DNA of 64,000 nt from CBDHHC01 sp050633205 (GTDB taxonomy: Bacteria > Pseudomonadota > Alphaproteobacteria > Rhizobiales > CBDHHC01): NCBI GenBank assembly GCA_050633205.1, contig JBOEGA010000026.1, forward strand, positions 15,535 through 79,534, read 5' to 3'. Below the pieces are notes generated by a model, which saw only the letters and a list, made by a program, of their open reading frames with translations, made no database searches and was not told the origin of the DNA. Shown here one piece after another: positions 18,501-27,539 of the stretch (its first letter is position 1; every line of letters starts with the position of its first letter). The translations under genes and the position numbers were made by a program.

Positions 18501-21500
18501 GGTAAGGTCATAACATATGGCGAAGGTGCGCATGCAATTAATGCTGTAAGCCAAGGAGGAAATGGAGGCAATGGCGGTAATATTATTTCGGGTGCCGGCG
18601 CCTTTGGTACATCCCATACCGCAGCTGTGGCATTTGGAAAAGCTGGCGATGGCGGTGCTGGTGGTGCAGGTGGTATTGTTGATACCAGTAATTATGGCAG
18701 TATTTACACAAAAGGTGATGGTGCTTACGGGATTAATGCAGAAAGTACAGGTGGTGATGGCGGTAATGGCGGCATGGCAATATCTGCCGGTATTGCGTAT
18801 TCCTTAGGTTCATCTGTTCCCGGAGTTAACAAGTCAAAGTCTGTCGCTGGCTCAGTAGCATGGAGTGGAAATGGTGGTAAAGGTGGTAATGCCAGTTCCG
18901 TGACCGTATCAAATGCAGGCAAGATAATAACTGACGGCAAAAGCTCGTACGGTATTAATGCAGTTGCTAAAGGTGGTAAAGGTGGAGATGGGAATGTAGC
19001 CGTTTCAGTTAGCCTGGCACCGGATGCAAATATCAGCTCTGCTGTTGAAGGAAAAGGTGGCAATGGTGGTACTGGTGATCAAGTTACTGTTTCCAACAGA
19101 GGTGTAATCGCGACATTTGGTGATAAGTCACATGGCATCAATGCAGAGAGTGTTGGTGGCGATGGTGGTGTTACAGACGTGACTGTTGCTGCTGGTGTGT
19201 CAGGTGGTTTCTCGCTAAATTTTGATATTCCTGCATATGGTGGTACGGGTGGAAATGGAAGTACCGTTACTGTAACCAATAAAGGTGTCATCTATACAAA
19301 CGGGGATAACGCTTATGGAATTAATGCTGCAAGTCGTGGTGGCAACGGTGGTAATGGTGGCACTAATGCTGCAGCCAACCTCTCACTGGGTGGTGATACC
19401 GGTGTAAATGTTGTTTCAGGTTCTTTTGGTGGACAAGGTGGTGCTGGTGGTTATGTGAATGGCCAGAATATCGGTCAGATATTGACTGAAGGGGAGGGAT
19501 CCCATGGCATGTACGGAACCAGTGCAGGTGGTCAGGGCGGTCTAGGCGGTGACGTTATTACAGTTGGTGCCCTGAATAAACATGGCCTGAATGTTTCAGT
19601 TGGTGGAGCTGGTGGCAATGGCGGGGGTGCAGGTTCTGTAAACCTTACCAACAGGGATATCATTCAGACAACCGGGCATAATTCCATCGGCATGTATGGC
19701 CGTAGTAATGGCGGTAATGGAAATACAGGAGGTATGTCAATTGCTGTTGGTGTCGGGCAGATTTTACCTGAAAAATTCGGAATTAAGAATTCGCCAGCCG
19801 GAGCCGGATTGCAAGGCGGTAAGACTAATGTCGTCTCAAGGATATCAAACAGGCTAAAAAATACTCCAATTCAGGGGGCGGTATCTGTTGGTCGTAAAGG
19901 CGGAGATGGCGGTAACGGCGAAAATGTTACTCTGAAAAATAAACCTGGTTACAAGGTCAGAACCTGCAAGTTTATATTCTTTTGCAGCGAAGCCGTTCAG
20001 GATGAGGAACCTGAAGAAGTAAACGGAGGAAATTTCTTTACACGACTGGTAAGTAATACAAAGGTCACGAAGCTTGAGGCTACAATATACACAGCTGGTA
20101 ATTCTTCTCATGGTATGAAGGGAGAAAGCAGCGGTGGTGATGGTGGCGAGGGTGGAAAAGCCCTTGCTGTTGCCGGGGAAGGCTATTCAAAAGATCGAAA
20201 TGCTGTCGATATCACCGATACGACTAAAGTGGACAGATTTAAAGATCCGAAGTCCGGTAATATTGCAGTGTCCTTTGCCGGAGATGGAGGTCGGGGCGGC
20301 AATGCCGGTGTTATAGACCTTACTAATTCAGGGGATATTGTAACTTCCGGTCATGGCTCAAGCGGTATGTATTTTCATGGTGCTGGAGGGCATGGTGGAG
20401 ATGGTGGTAATTCAGGGCTTGGTAAAAAGTTCTGGGGCGATGGTCTGTATGGTCTTAACCTGAATTTCGATGGAGAGAGTATTCTTGATCTTGGAGAGGA
20501 TGCTGAACTGGGATTTGGCGGCGCCTATGTTTACGGAACGGGCCAGGGATCTATCGGTATCGCGATAAGTAAAGGCGGCAATGGTGGCCATGGTGGTAAG
20601 GGTGGCCAACTTATTGGTCTGAATGAAGGTAATGTCTGGACTAATGGTGTTGGAAGTGCCGGTATCAAGGCAGATGCCTCAGGTGGCAATGGCGGAGACG
20701 GTGGTATTGCGAATGCCGGAGCGATTGCATTTGCTGCTGAAACCACAACAAGTATTGCGATTGCTGTTGGCGGTGATGGTGGTAATGGCGGTAAAGGTGG
20801 AATAATTAATTTTACCAATACTGGCAATATTATTACCGAAGGTACCAGTTCTGCCGGGATAGATGCTATCAGTGCAGGTGGTCGCGGTGGTGACGGGGGG
20901 ACAGCCCGGGCATTCTACCTACAAAGGAATAAATCGAAACCTAAAGATACTCCGGGTACAGGTTCTTCTACATCATCAACACGCCCGGATTCAGGCAGCA
21001 GTTTATCAGATGCCATGAATTCAGCCGGAGATGCTGGCGGTAAACCAAATAAAAGTCTTATCTCGGCAGCATGGGATCACATAAGAAAAAATCAGAAACC
21101 GAGTAAAGGTGATGATGCTCTCGCTAATGCTAATAACAGTGAGTATGGCTTTGAGATGACATTTGGCATGGGTGGTTCTGGTGGACATGGCGGTGATGGC
21201 GGTACTGTTGATATTACAAACCAGGGACAGATTTATACTGAAGGTGCTTTTTCTGCTGGTGTAAATGCTGCCAGCATTGGAGGCGATGGTGGTAATGGCG
21301 GGGATTCTGCCAGAGGTATTGGTATTCTCTGGGCACTGGCAGAAGTTGAAAGTCTTTCACCACACTGGGCTACTCTTACCAATCCTAAAATTGATATCGG
21401 TGGAAATGGTGGTAATGGCGGTAACGGATCTACTGTTACGATCAGCAATAGTGGAAAGATATATACAGGCGGAAACTATTCGTCTGGAATTTTTGCTGCC

Positions 21501-24500
21501 AGCAGAGGCGGTAAAGGTGGCAAAGGTGGAACTGGAGACTCCGGATATATTGGTGACCTTTCCATTGGAGGAGAAGGTGGTCAGGCAGGGAGAGCCGGTG
21601 AAGTTAAAGTTACAAATAAACGAGAAAATACAAGAGATGATTTGCCACTTATTGTAACGGCTGGTGAGATGTCAAATGCTATTACAGCGATCAGTGCAGG
21701 TGGTCGTGGCGGTGATGGCGGTGATGCCAGGTTCGGTGGAGAATGGTCTGTTATTCAGGATATGATTAACAAGTTCCGGACAAATAATGCCTGGAAATCC
21801 AAAGACGATTTCAAGAAGGCTTTAAAATCCTTCAGAGACAAAACCTTCTTACCAAGAATGGGGCTTGCTCTGGCCTGGAATGGTCGAGATGGAGCTGACG
21901 GAGCTCTTGTACACATTGACAGTGAAGGCATTTTGAGTACTGCAGGTGAATTATCGCACGGTATTCTGGCTATGAGTAATGGTGGTCATGGTGGTGCAGG
22001 AGGCAGTACTTATTCGAGTAATATCGGTAAACTTCCAAGGCCTGGTACAGGTGGTAGTGGCGGTGCTGGTGGCATGGTTGATATTATACACAATGGCGAT
22101 ATTTATGCCATTGGTAATGGATCACACGGCATTGTTGCTCAATCCACTGGTGGTAAGCGTGGAGAAAATGGTCAGGTAGAATATGCCTGGCTTGAAATGC
22201 CGTGGGACCTGACGCCTGATGCTAACTCTGATGATATAGCAGACTGGGATAACCCCGGTGTTGAGATTGGCGATATTCCAATAATACCAGGGCTGGATAT
22301 ATTCAAAAAGGCAGAAGATGGTAACGGTGGTACTATATCGATAAATGGTGAAGGCCTGATATATGTGGGTAATGCTGGTAATACCGATGCCTCAATTGGT
22401 ATTCTTGCTCAAAGTATCAGTGGTGCAGAACCATTGGTGAAGGAAGTTACTGTTGAGATTAACGAAGAAGATCCTAATGGTGATGGAGATACCAGCGATG
22501 CTGTTGACCTGGATGGGGATGGCAAGACAGATGGCAAGGTTCAGGTTGTCAATCTGGTTCCAACTGGTGAGCGTATAACTTCCAAGCCGGGAAGCGGCAA
22601 AGGCGGTGATATCATTATCGATCGCAGTGGGGCTATCATGAGTCCTTATGACAATGGTATTGCAGTATTGCTTGAAAGTGCAGGCCAGCAGGGAGGTGGG
22701 AACATTGAATTCACCTTCAATAAAGGGAGCAATGAAATAAAGCTTTCAGATGCCGATGATGCACAGGACTTTAATGGTTATATCATTGGTGGAAGTGGCA
22801 GTGATGGTGCAGCTATTCTGATCAGAGGGGGGGCTGATAACAAGATTACCCTTGGTGAAGGTACCACTGTTTATTCAGGAAACTACAGAACGATAATTTC
22901 TGAAGATTCTTACGGAGATTTCAGTGTTATCGGTAATGACACAATCAATAACCATGGAAAGGTTATTGGTAATGTTGACCTTGGCAGAGGCAATAACACA
23001 TTTAATAACAAGGCGGGAGCTGAGTTCGTGACATATGAGCATGTCAGGCTTGGTAGTCCGGGCAACTATCTTGTTAATGAAAGTGGCGGTTTGATAAATC
23101 CTTACGGCCTTGGTGTTGGTGAAACAAAGGTTGATGGTGGATATGTCGGAGAAGATGGCAGTAAAATGCGCTTTGACGTACACTTTGGTTCAACCCGAAC
23201 GCCTTATGTTTCTACTGGTGGTACCAATACAGGTCATACCTCAGGCTCAAATCCGAATTATGATAGCGATCATAGTGGTTCGCAAAATCCGGATGCAGAT
23301 AAGTTTGCTGATATGACTGCTCGTGAAATTATTGAGTATTACAAGAATAACAAACCTTCAGCAGGTGAGAATGTACCGGATATTGCTAACCCGGACAGAC
23401 CTGGTCAGGGATTTGGTTCTAATGAATTTGATAATGACACAAATGATACTGACGATAACGAAACCAGAGCGAACAACCCTGAGGGTAGTGATCGTATGGT
23501 CTTTACAGGTAATGTTCACCTGAATGGTGCTATCTATATTGATCTGTTCAACCTTAGCAGGGGTGAGGAAACGCTGGTAATCTCAGAAGGGGACCTGACT
23601 GTTGGTAATGATCTGAAACTGGAGAAACTTTTCAGTAGTGCAGCTCTATCCAATATGGATTATGAGGTGATCAAGGATGCTGATGGAAAAAGTCGTTTTA
23701 TTGTAAAAATTGAAACTGATATTCAGAGGCTTGCTGCGAAGGGGAACCAGTCCAGTCTGAGTGTTCATCTTGATGAAATTGTGAATGAGAGTGAGGATGG
23801 TGCCGGAGATGGCCTTTCTAATGCTCTGGCTTCTCTCGTCAAGGTTCCGGAGGGCCAGGAACATCTGATTGCTGCCTCGTTGGATACCGTTCATTCTGAG
23901 GCCTACCTTTCCCAGTTTACAAGTGCATTATTTTCTGACCTTGGTTTTGTGGACAGAATGGCAAATTGTGGAACCCATGGTATAAGTTCCAGAATAGTTA
24001 ATGGTAATTGCATCTGGGGGCAGGCTACTGTCAGGCAATTTGAGCAAGGAAGCAGTCTTACCAGTTTTGGAATGGAAGAAGATAGTCATATCTTTGCCGG
24101 AGGTTATCAGAGGGCAATATCCGAGAATGTGATGCTTGGAGTTTCTCTTCAATATGACCAGGGAACTTTGAAGGTTGAAGACAGGCTGACAAGTAAAATC
24201 AAAGCCGGAAAAATAGGTGGCTTTGGCAGATATAAAGAAGGGCCTTTTGAATTTACACTTGGGGCAAACTACGGTTACAGCTGGTATGATAATAGCAGAC
24301 GGATCAGTCTTCCAACCCAAATACTGAATGACGAAGGAGAAACTGAATATGGCCTTGGGGTTTTGCTTGCAAAAGGAAAAAGCTCTATTCAGTCTGGTGG
24401 TGTTCAGTTGCAGCTTGCCTATAAGCATGAGACCCGGAAGATGTATATTAAGCCCTTCATTGATTTAAGAGCAAACTATCTGGAGTTTGATAAACTTAAA

Positions 24501-24875
24501 GAAAAGGGAATCGATGGGCTGGGGCTCAGTTTGAAAGATTCCGATAACTGGCAGCTTTCCATTAAACCAGGTATTGAGTTCGGCGGAGAGTTTGAGGTTA
24601 AAGAAGGTATTTCAATTCGTCCTCACCTGATGCTTGGTGCGATATTCTTTAACGATAGTTCGTGGAGTACACAAACTGCATTTGCAGGTTCTCCAGGGGA
24701 TGTTTCAGCATTTAATATTGATGGTGAATTTGATGATGTGCTTGCTACAGTAGAGGCAGGTATTGATATGCGTTTTGAAAAAGAAGGCTTAAATCTCAAG
24801 CTTCAATATGGTGGTAAATTCTCAGATAATGTTGAAGAGCATTCTGGAACTGTAAGAATGTCTGTTGATTTCTAG
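15525..24875 (+). CDS. Giant glycine-rich repeat type V autotransporter (adhesin-like)
   Basis: The product is about 3,116 residues. An unusually long N-terminal region, MFSRFASCRPDVSFVRI and onward, has a charged extension and a hydrophobic core (LFAIALTGAVAG), ending near VKA. I start at ATG 15525, preceded by AGAGG five bases upstream; an ATG at 15471 lacks such a site. Residues roughly 80-2280 are imperfect repeats of 50-75 residues built around a strand (VTVTNNG.I.T.G), SHGINA and GGNGG-rich turns, predicted to form a beta-helix. Near residue 2325 is an Asp-rich calcium-type motif (DLDGDGKTDG). The last 280 or so residues are an autotransporter barrel ending in Phe (SVDF). It should be exported through the outer membrane and displayed; adhesion is inferred. 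Confidence 0.9.
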   Translation: MFSRFASCRPDVSFVRIVSSTSKKLIFRSCLFAIALTGAVAGQNVAVVKADGIDLSTKGADGKKGKKNFYFFWSTTTDGEKGKDGGKIDKTIKQDVTSSSSHGINAVSTGGKGGDSASSWGVFYSGTGNAGRGGNGGEIELNYDGTLSVSGDGNHGINAVSQGGNGGRGGKSEAAFASDSGSSGNGGQGGKVTVTNNGHISTTGNESYGINAVSRGGVGNGGGYAGSGFVSVGGRGGDGASGGDVTVTNNGVIETHGSGSHGINALSEGGNGGSGEGGLGVFIGGVGGSGGKSGDSGKVEVTNKGSITTRGNEAHGINAVNGSSQGGNSGWGGGLFFGATQNAGNGGSSGEIIITNGKDGEIRTHGNSSHGINAESYSGNGGRGGNVFGVLFGLGGAGGSGGGSSGTIDITNEGKIATSGDGSHGINAISHGGSGGDSGLGLSAFFGAALDAGSGSGSGNITITNSGEIHTSGSGSHGINAETSGGNGGHGQGSFGLIFALAGLGGDGALAGQIDITNNGLITTSGNNSHGINAISNGGNGGNSGWSGSLLIGAAQDAGGGAAGGKITIVNSKDGEIHTKGDGSHGINAESTGGHGGHAQGTIGVLFSLAGLGGNGDLGGQIDITNQGTITTSGDGSHGINAVSTGGYGGNSGWSGGLIAATQHAGNGGAGGLINITNTGMIQTTGEKSHGINAVVTGARGGNGGDVIGALIGVAGKGGRSEGAGDIVINNEGSIVTSGTGSHAINAVSAGGYGGTGGWAGWGMLAAVAGGGGDGGNGGKVTVNDKNTRTDRVFFTMGKEAHAVNAESKGETGGQGGLTVGFHLFAGGSGSGSGGNGGNGDTVDINFLNSRTTVLTAGENAHGLVAKSQGGSGGNGGMSVDVTGGMGVALGLSFANSGGDGGHGGDVSVRNRATIVTGYTEDGVTDGVVNNGKNAYGINAVSNGGDGGRGGDGYVFSFAIPYKGSPAGSAAIGLSGRGGNGGNSGSVYVQNSGKVITYGEGAHAINAVSQGGNGGNGGNIISGAGAFGTSHTAAVAFGKAGDGGAGGAGGIVDTSNYGSIYTKGDGAYGINAESTGGDGGNGGMAISAGIAYSLGSSVPGVNKSKSVAGSVAWSGNGGKGGNASSVTVSNAGKIITDGKSSYGINAVAKGGKGGDGNVAVSVSLAPDANISSAVEGKGGNGGTGDQVTVSNRGVIATFGDKSHGINAESVGGDGGVTDVTVAAGVSGGFSLNFDIPAYGGTGGNGSTVTVTNKGVIYTNGDNAYGINAASRGGNGGNGGTNAAANLSLGGDTGVNVVSGSFGGQGGAGGYVNGQNIGQILTEGEGSHGMYGTSAGGQGGLGGDVITVGALNKHGLNVSVGGAGGNGGGAGSVNLTNRDIIQTTGHNSIGMYGRSNGGNGNTGGMSIAVGVGQILPEKFGIKNSPAGAGLQGGKTNVVSRISNRLKNTPIQGAVSVGRKGGDGGNGENVTLKNKPGYKVRTCKFIFFCSEAVQDEEPEEVNGGNFFTRLVSNTKVTKLEATIYTAGNSSHGMKGESSGGDGGEGGKALAVAGEGYSKDRNAVDITDTTKVDRFKDPKSGNIAVSFAGDGGRGGNAGVIDLTNSGDIVTSGHGSSGMYFHGAGGHGGDGGNSGLGKKFWGDGLYGLNLNFDGESILDLGEDAELGFGGAYVYGTGQGSIGIAISKGGNGGHGGKGGQLIGLNEGNVWTNGVGSAGIKADASGGNGGDGGIANAGAIAFAAETTTSIAIAVGGDGGNGGKGGIINFTNTGNIITEGTSSAGIDAISAGGRGGDGGTARAFYLQRNKSKPKDTPGTGSSTSSTRPDSGSSLSDAMNSAGDAGGKPNKSLISAAWDHIRKNQKPSKGDDALANANNSEYGFEMTFGMGGSGGHGGDGGTVDITNQGQIYTEGAFSAGVNAASIGGDGGNGGDSARGIGILWALAEVESLSPHWATLTNPKIDIGGNGGNGGNGSTVTISNSGKIYTGGNYSSGIFAASRGGKGGKGGTGDSGYIGDLSIGGEGGQAGRAGEVKVTNKRENTRDDLPLIVTAGEMSNAITAISAGGRGGDGGDARFGGEWSVIQDMINKFRTNNAWKSKDDFKKALKSFRDKTFLPRMGLALAWNGRDGADGALVHIDSEGILSTAGELSHGILAMSNGGHGGAGGSTYSSNIGKLPRPGTGGSGGAGGMVDIIHNGDIYAIGNGSHGIVAQSTGGKRGENGQVEYAWLEMPWDLTPDANSDDIADWDNPGVEIGDIPIIPGLDIFKKAEDGNGGTISINGEGLIYVGNAGNTDASIGILAQSISGAEPLVKEVTVEINEEDPNGDGDTSDAVDLDGDGKTDGKVQVVNLVPTGERITSKPGSGKGGDIIIDRSGAIMSPYDNGIAVLLESAGQQGGGNIEFTFNKGSNEIKLSDADDAQDFNGYIIGGSGSDGAAILIRGGADNKITLGEGTTVYSGNYRTIISEDSYGDFSVIGNDTINNHGKVIGNVDLGRGNNTFNNKAGAEFVTYEHVRLGSPGNYLVNESGGLINPYGLGVGETKVDGGYVGEDGSKMRFDVHFGSTRTPYVSTGGTNTGHTSGSNPNYDSDHSGSQNPDADKFADMTAREIIEYYKNNKPSAGENVPDIANPDRPGQGFGSNEFDNDTNDTDDNETRANNPEGSDRMVFTGNVHLNGAIYIDLFNLSRGEETLVISEGDLTVGNDLKLEKLFSSAALSNMDYEVIKDADGKSRFIVKIETDIQRLAAKGNQSSLSVHLDEIVNESEDGAGDGLSNALASLVKVPEGQEHLIAASLDTVHSEAYLSQFTSALFSDLGFVDRMANCGTHGISSRIVNGNCIWGQATVRQFEQGSSLTSFGMEEDSHIFAGGYQRAISENVMLGVSLQYDQGTLKVEDRLTSKIKAGKIGGFGRYKEGPFEFTLGANYGYSWYDNSRRISLPTQILNDEGETEYGLGVLLAKGKSSIQSGGVQLQLAYKHETRKMYIKPFIDLRANYLEFDKLKEKGIDGLGLSLKDSDNWQLSIKPGIEFGGEFEVKEGISIRPHLMLGAIFFNDSSWSTQTAFAGSPGDVSAFNIDGEFDDVLATVEAGIDMRFEKEGLNLKLQYGGKFSDNVEEHSGTVRMSVDF
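15820..22400 (+). repeat. Coding repeats of the autotransporter passenger (SHGINA/GGNGG modules)
   Basis: More than thirty degenerate tandem modules encode the consensus I-T-N-x-G-x-I-x-T-x-G-x-x-SHGINA-x-S-x-GG-x-GG. Modules are about 50-60 residues at the start and become longer toward the C-terminal side through inserted loops, for example at 19930-20080, where a CKFIFFC cysteine pair interrupts the pattern. SHGINA drifts to YGINA, HAINA, YGIKA-like and HGMYG forms. Confidence 0.85.
16486..17770 (+). repeat. Higher-order two-module (A-B) repeat within the autotransporter
   Basis: Modules here alternate between type A (GGNSGWSGGLL-like, then GAAQDAG) and type B (GGHGQGSFGLIFALAGLGG-like). 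The order is A-B-A-B-A-B-A-B, a unit of about 110 residues repeated four times. This is a second level of repetition above the single module. Confidence 0.75.
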
Positions 24876-24882
24876 CAGAGCA

Positions 24883-24919
24883 GAGGTTGTCTTTGAGAAT
24901 TTTGATCAAAGGCAACCTC
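24883..24919 (+). terminator. Hairpin terminator after the autotransporter gene
   Basis: Fourteen-base arms GAGGTTGTCTTTGA (24883-24896) and TCAAAGGCAACCTC (24906-24919) pair with one G-U and a nine-base loop, starting eight bases after the stop. The T-tract after it is weak. Confidence 0.65.
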
Positions 24920-25053
24920 GCCTTTAACTAAAGAACAGGTTTACTCATATATACCCCTTATACACAATATATTCTAAATACAGAATTGCATTCGATATAC
25001 TGAATTCGAAATATTGGTGGCATAAAAGGGAAGCTGGTTAGTACTTTTGCTGT

Positions 25054-26040
25054 TTATTCAAAGGGGTACTTCAAGTTAATTTTAGAGCGTATATTATCCA
25101 TCAACTCCATATTCGCCTGTGTGTCGCTCCATGGATTTTCAGGGCTTTCCAGTAGACCATTGCGAAAACAATTCTGGGCCTCGAGAATTTCATACTCAAA
25201 GCCTGTGCTTATGAATGGCAGTTCCACTGTTTCTATAATATTGTCGCGTTTTAATGTTGCTTTTGTTGCGGCCCAGAAAGGAGAGGCAATGGAAATACTG
25301 CCTTCATCTCCATAGATTATAAATTCATTGGATGTGTCCATAAGCAAACTTACTGATAGTTGCGATATGGATTGGTCTGCATATTTCAAAGTGATTGAGT
25401 TCATAGCGTCGACACCTGTTGATGCCATTCGGGTATCAACGCTAAAGGTGACTGGATTGTTTCTCTTAACCCATTGAGAAACGGATATATTATAAATGCC
25501 GATGTCCAGCAGTGCACCACCTGCAAGGTCTGGATTGAACAGGCGGTCTTTCGGATTAAAGGGTGCCTTAAATCCGAAAGTCGATGTCATCAGTTTGATG
25601 TCGCCAATCAACTTTTTATCGAGCCAGTCTTTGACCTCTTTATATACAGGCAGGAAGCGTGTCCACAAGGCCTCCATCAGAAAGAGGTTTTTACTACGAG
25701 CGAGTTCGAATAACTCGCGGCTTTGCCCGGCATTAACCGTCAATGGTTTTTCACAAAGGACTGCCTTTCCGGCCATTAGACAAAGCCTGATATGGTCATA
25801 GTGAGCGTTGTGAGGGCTGGCGATGTAGATGAGGTCAACAAGAGGGTCGTTGAGAAGATCATCGAAACTCTGACAGGGATTGCTGATATTGTATTTTTTT
25901 GCGAAAGACTGTGTTTTATCAAAGTTTCTTCCTGCTACGGCATGGATAACGCCATCATCGATGTGTTTTATTGCATCGGCAAATGAGTTTGCAATACGTC
26001 CGGGACCAAGGATTCCCCATTTAACAGTTTTTTTTAACAT
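25054..26040 (-). CDS. Gfo/Idh/MocA-family NAD(P)-dependent oxidoreductase
   Basis: This 328-residue oxidoreductase has an N-terminal Rossmann fold (WGILGPGRIANSFADAI, residues 8-24), the family EKP motif (AVLCEKPLTVN near 94-104) and the GALLDIGIYNI substrate-domain helix near 173. Family members oxidise or reduce sugars, inositols or cyclic polyols. It lies 31 bases downstream of the ROK regulator gene, in the same direction, and faces the xylose operon across the shared promoter. A role in pentose or related sugar metabolism is likely, but the exact substrate is unknown. Confidence 0.88.
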   Translation of the reverse strand: MLKKTVKWGILGPGRIANSFADAIKHIDDGVIHAVAGRNFDKTQSFAKKYNISNPCQSFDDLLNDPLVDLIYIASPHNAHYDHIRLCLMAGKAVLCEKPLTVNAGQSRELFELARSKNLFLMEALWTRFLPVYKEVKDWLDKKLIGDIKLMTSTFGFKAPFNPKDRLFNPDLAGGALLDIGIYNISVSQWVKRNNPVTFSVDTRMASTGVDAMNSITLKYADQSISQLSVSLLMDTSNEFIIYGDEGSISIASPFWAATKATLKRDNIIETVELPFISTGFEYEILEAQNCFRNGLLESPENPWSDTQANMELMDNIRSKINLKYPFE

Positions 26041-26071
26041 TATTTTTTCTCATTTTTTATAGATTGAAAGA

Positions 26072-27271
26072 TCAGGAGTAGCCGGATTGCAACTCCATAA
26101 TTCTTAGATCCAAATCAGAAAGGCACGACAGAATATTTCCTTCAAATACAAGTGATGTTTCGTCATCCCGAATGGTGATTTCGGGCATTCCTCCAAATTT
26201 TACCTGAATATTTTGTGCGATATGCTTTTTAACAGAAGGAAGCATCAGGTCCAGGTAGCGGATGCCGGGGCCTGTGATGGTTAGCGGCATTGTACCATGG
26301 AGGCTATAAAGGCGAGAGAGGCCGGTTCCCAGAACTTCTCCGGCCAGCCGGAAAGCGTATTCAGCCATATTGTCACCGTTTCGGGCCAGATCTGCGATTT
26401 TATCCATTTCCTTCAGAGGTATAAAATTTGCAGGAACTGTATCTTCGGGAGCTTCAAAGGCCTTTCGCAATATGCCATAAAAGCCAGAGTAGGCCTCGAT
26501 GCAACCTTTTAAACCGCAACGGCATGTGGGTCCATTTGCCTGATGAATCATATGACCAAATGCGGGTGATGTTGATGAAAGCTGTCCGGTTGGGGAGCGT
26601 GTGGCTATGCCAATACCTATACTGTGCCCCAGAGACAGGGTGCAGACCTGGGAAAGGGACTGGTTATTATTTGCTATGGCCCTGGCAATGAAGCAGGTCT
26701 CGTTGGTTAGCGATATTACTGCATTCCAGTCAGCGCTTAGCAGTTGCTCAAAGTCAACCGGCTGTTTCCCGAATATTGCTGACCATAAAAGGACGGGCTT
26801 TTCTGAAGATATTACCCCCTTGCTGGTAATTGATATCATGAGAATCTTTTCTCCTGACAGTCCGTTTCTGGATACCAGTTTATCAAGAGTGGCTTTTATT
26901 TCTTTAATAAAAGCTGCAACTTTTGTCTTTTCAGATGTTCTGCTGACTTCTATGCGATCTCGGATAATTCCGGAAAAGTCCACAAGTGAATATTCCAAAC
27001 TGTCGGAGGTAATTCTAACTGCAATAAGGTAGGCACATTCAGGGTTTTGTTTAAACAGAACTTTTGGTCGTCCCCGGCCGGGGCCAGCTTCCTGTGGCAG
27101 TCGTTCCAGAATGTTTTCACTTTCAAGCTGTGAAGTTATTCCGGATACTGTTGCAGAACTCAATCCGGAAATTTTTGAGATATCTGTATGAGCTGCAGGT
27201 CCCAATGAGCGCAGTGTTGAGAGTACAAGGGCGCAATTCTGACGGCGCAGGGATTCTGAATTTGCTATCAT
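26072..27271 (-). CDS. xylR: ROK-family transcriptional repressor, probable xylose regulator (XylR type)
   Basis: This 399-residue protein joins an N-terminal winged helix (residues about 15-70; HTDISKISGLSSATVSGIT is the helix-turn-helix) to a ROK sugar-kinase-like domain. The ROK zinc motif is intact (CRCGLKGCIEAY near 230). It diverges from xylF, and the 268-base gap contains two inverted repeats suited to a dimeric repressor. ROK-type XylR proteins bind xylose and release the operator, so this is most likely the local xylose-responsive repressor. The family call is firm; the ligand is inferred from context. Confidence 0.83.
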   Translation of the reverse strand: MIANSESLRRQNCALVLSTLRSLGPAAHTDISKISGLSSATVSGITSQLESENILERLPQEAGPGRGRPKVLFKQNPECAYLIAVRITSDSLEYSLVDFSGIIRDRIEVSRTSEKTKVAAFIKEIKATLDKLVSRNGLSGEKILMISITSKGVISSEKPVLLWSAIFGKQPVDFEQLLSADWNAVISLTNETCFIARAIANNNQSLSQVCTLSLGHSIGIGIATRSPTGQLSSTSPAFGHMIHQANGPTCRCGLKGCIEAYSGFYGILRKAFEAPEDTVPANFIPLKEMDKIADLARNGDNMAEYAFRLAGEVLGTGLSRLYSLHGTMPLTITGPGIRYLDLMLPSVKKHIAQNIQVKFGGMPEITIRDDETSLVFEGNILSCLSDLDLRIMELQSGYS

Positions 27272-27389
27272 ACTTTTAGACCTGTATCCTGTGTAAATGC
27301 CTGACTAATTGCAGTTACATCAGTTAGTTAAAGTCATTGTCTATCTTATATAAAAAATGAATACAACGGTATATTCCGAAGATTGGCAT

Positions 27390-27416
27390 TATTTTTCTTT
27401 CCTGTCGAGAAAAATA
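27390..27416. promoter_or_regulatory. Candidate XylR operator 1
   Basis: TATTTTTCT (27390-27398) and AGAAAAATA (27408-27416) are perfect nine-base inverted arms with a nine-base spacer in the xylR-xylF gap. The arms match the second site downstream, which supports a shared binding protein. Confidence 0.55.
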
Positions 27417-27426
27417 GTGTAGTATA

Positions 27427-27447
27427 TTTTCTCAGGTGTTGAGAAAA
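27427..27447. promoter_or_regulatory. Candidate XylR operator 2
   Basis: TTTTCTCA (27427-27434) and TGAGAAAA (27440-27447) are perfect inverted arms with a five-base spacer, lying 93 bases before the xylF start. GAGAAAAATA occurs in both sites as a direct repeat about 34 bases apart, so cooperative binding is possible. Confidence 0.6.
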
Positions 27448-27539
27448 ATAATAATATCAATGCTGAAATCCTATCTAACGTAACTACCTATCTGGAAGAA
27501 ATCGGACAAACAAAAAACTGATTTAGCAAGGGAGGATGA

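Noticed and set aside
16085..19291. Many proline-rich open frames on the minus strand
   Set aside because: They are antisense shadows of the Gly-rich repeats of the autotransporter gene (GGN codons read as Pro on the other strand), with no ribosome-binding sites and no independent features.
27390..27447. CRISPR-like or phage attachment repeat in the xyl promoter
   Set aside because: There are only two short inverted repeats and no spacer array; an operator pair explains them better.
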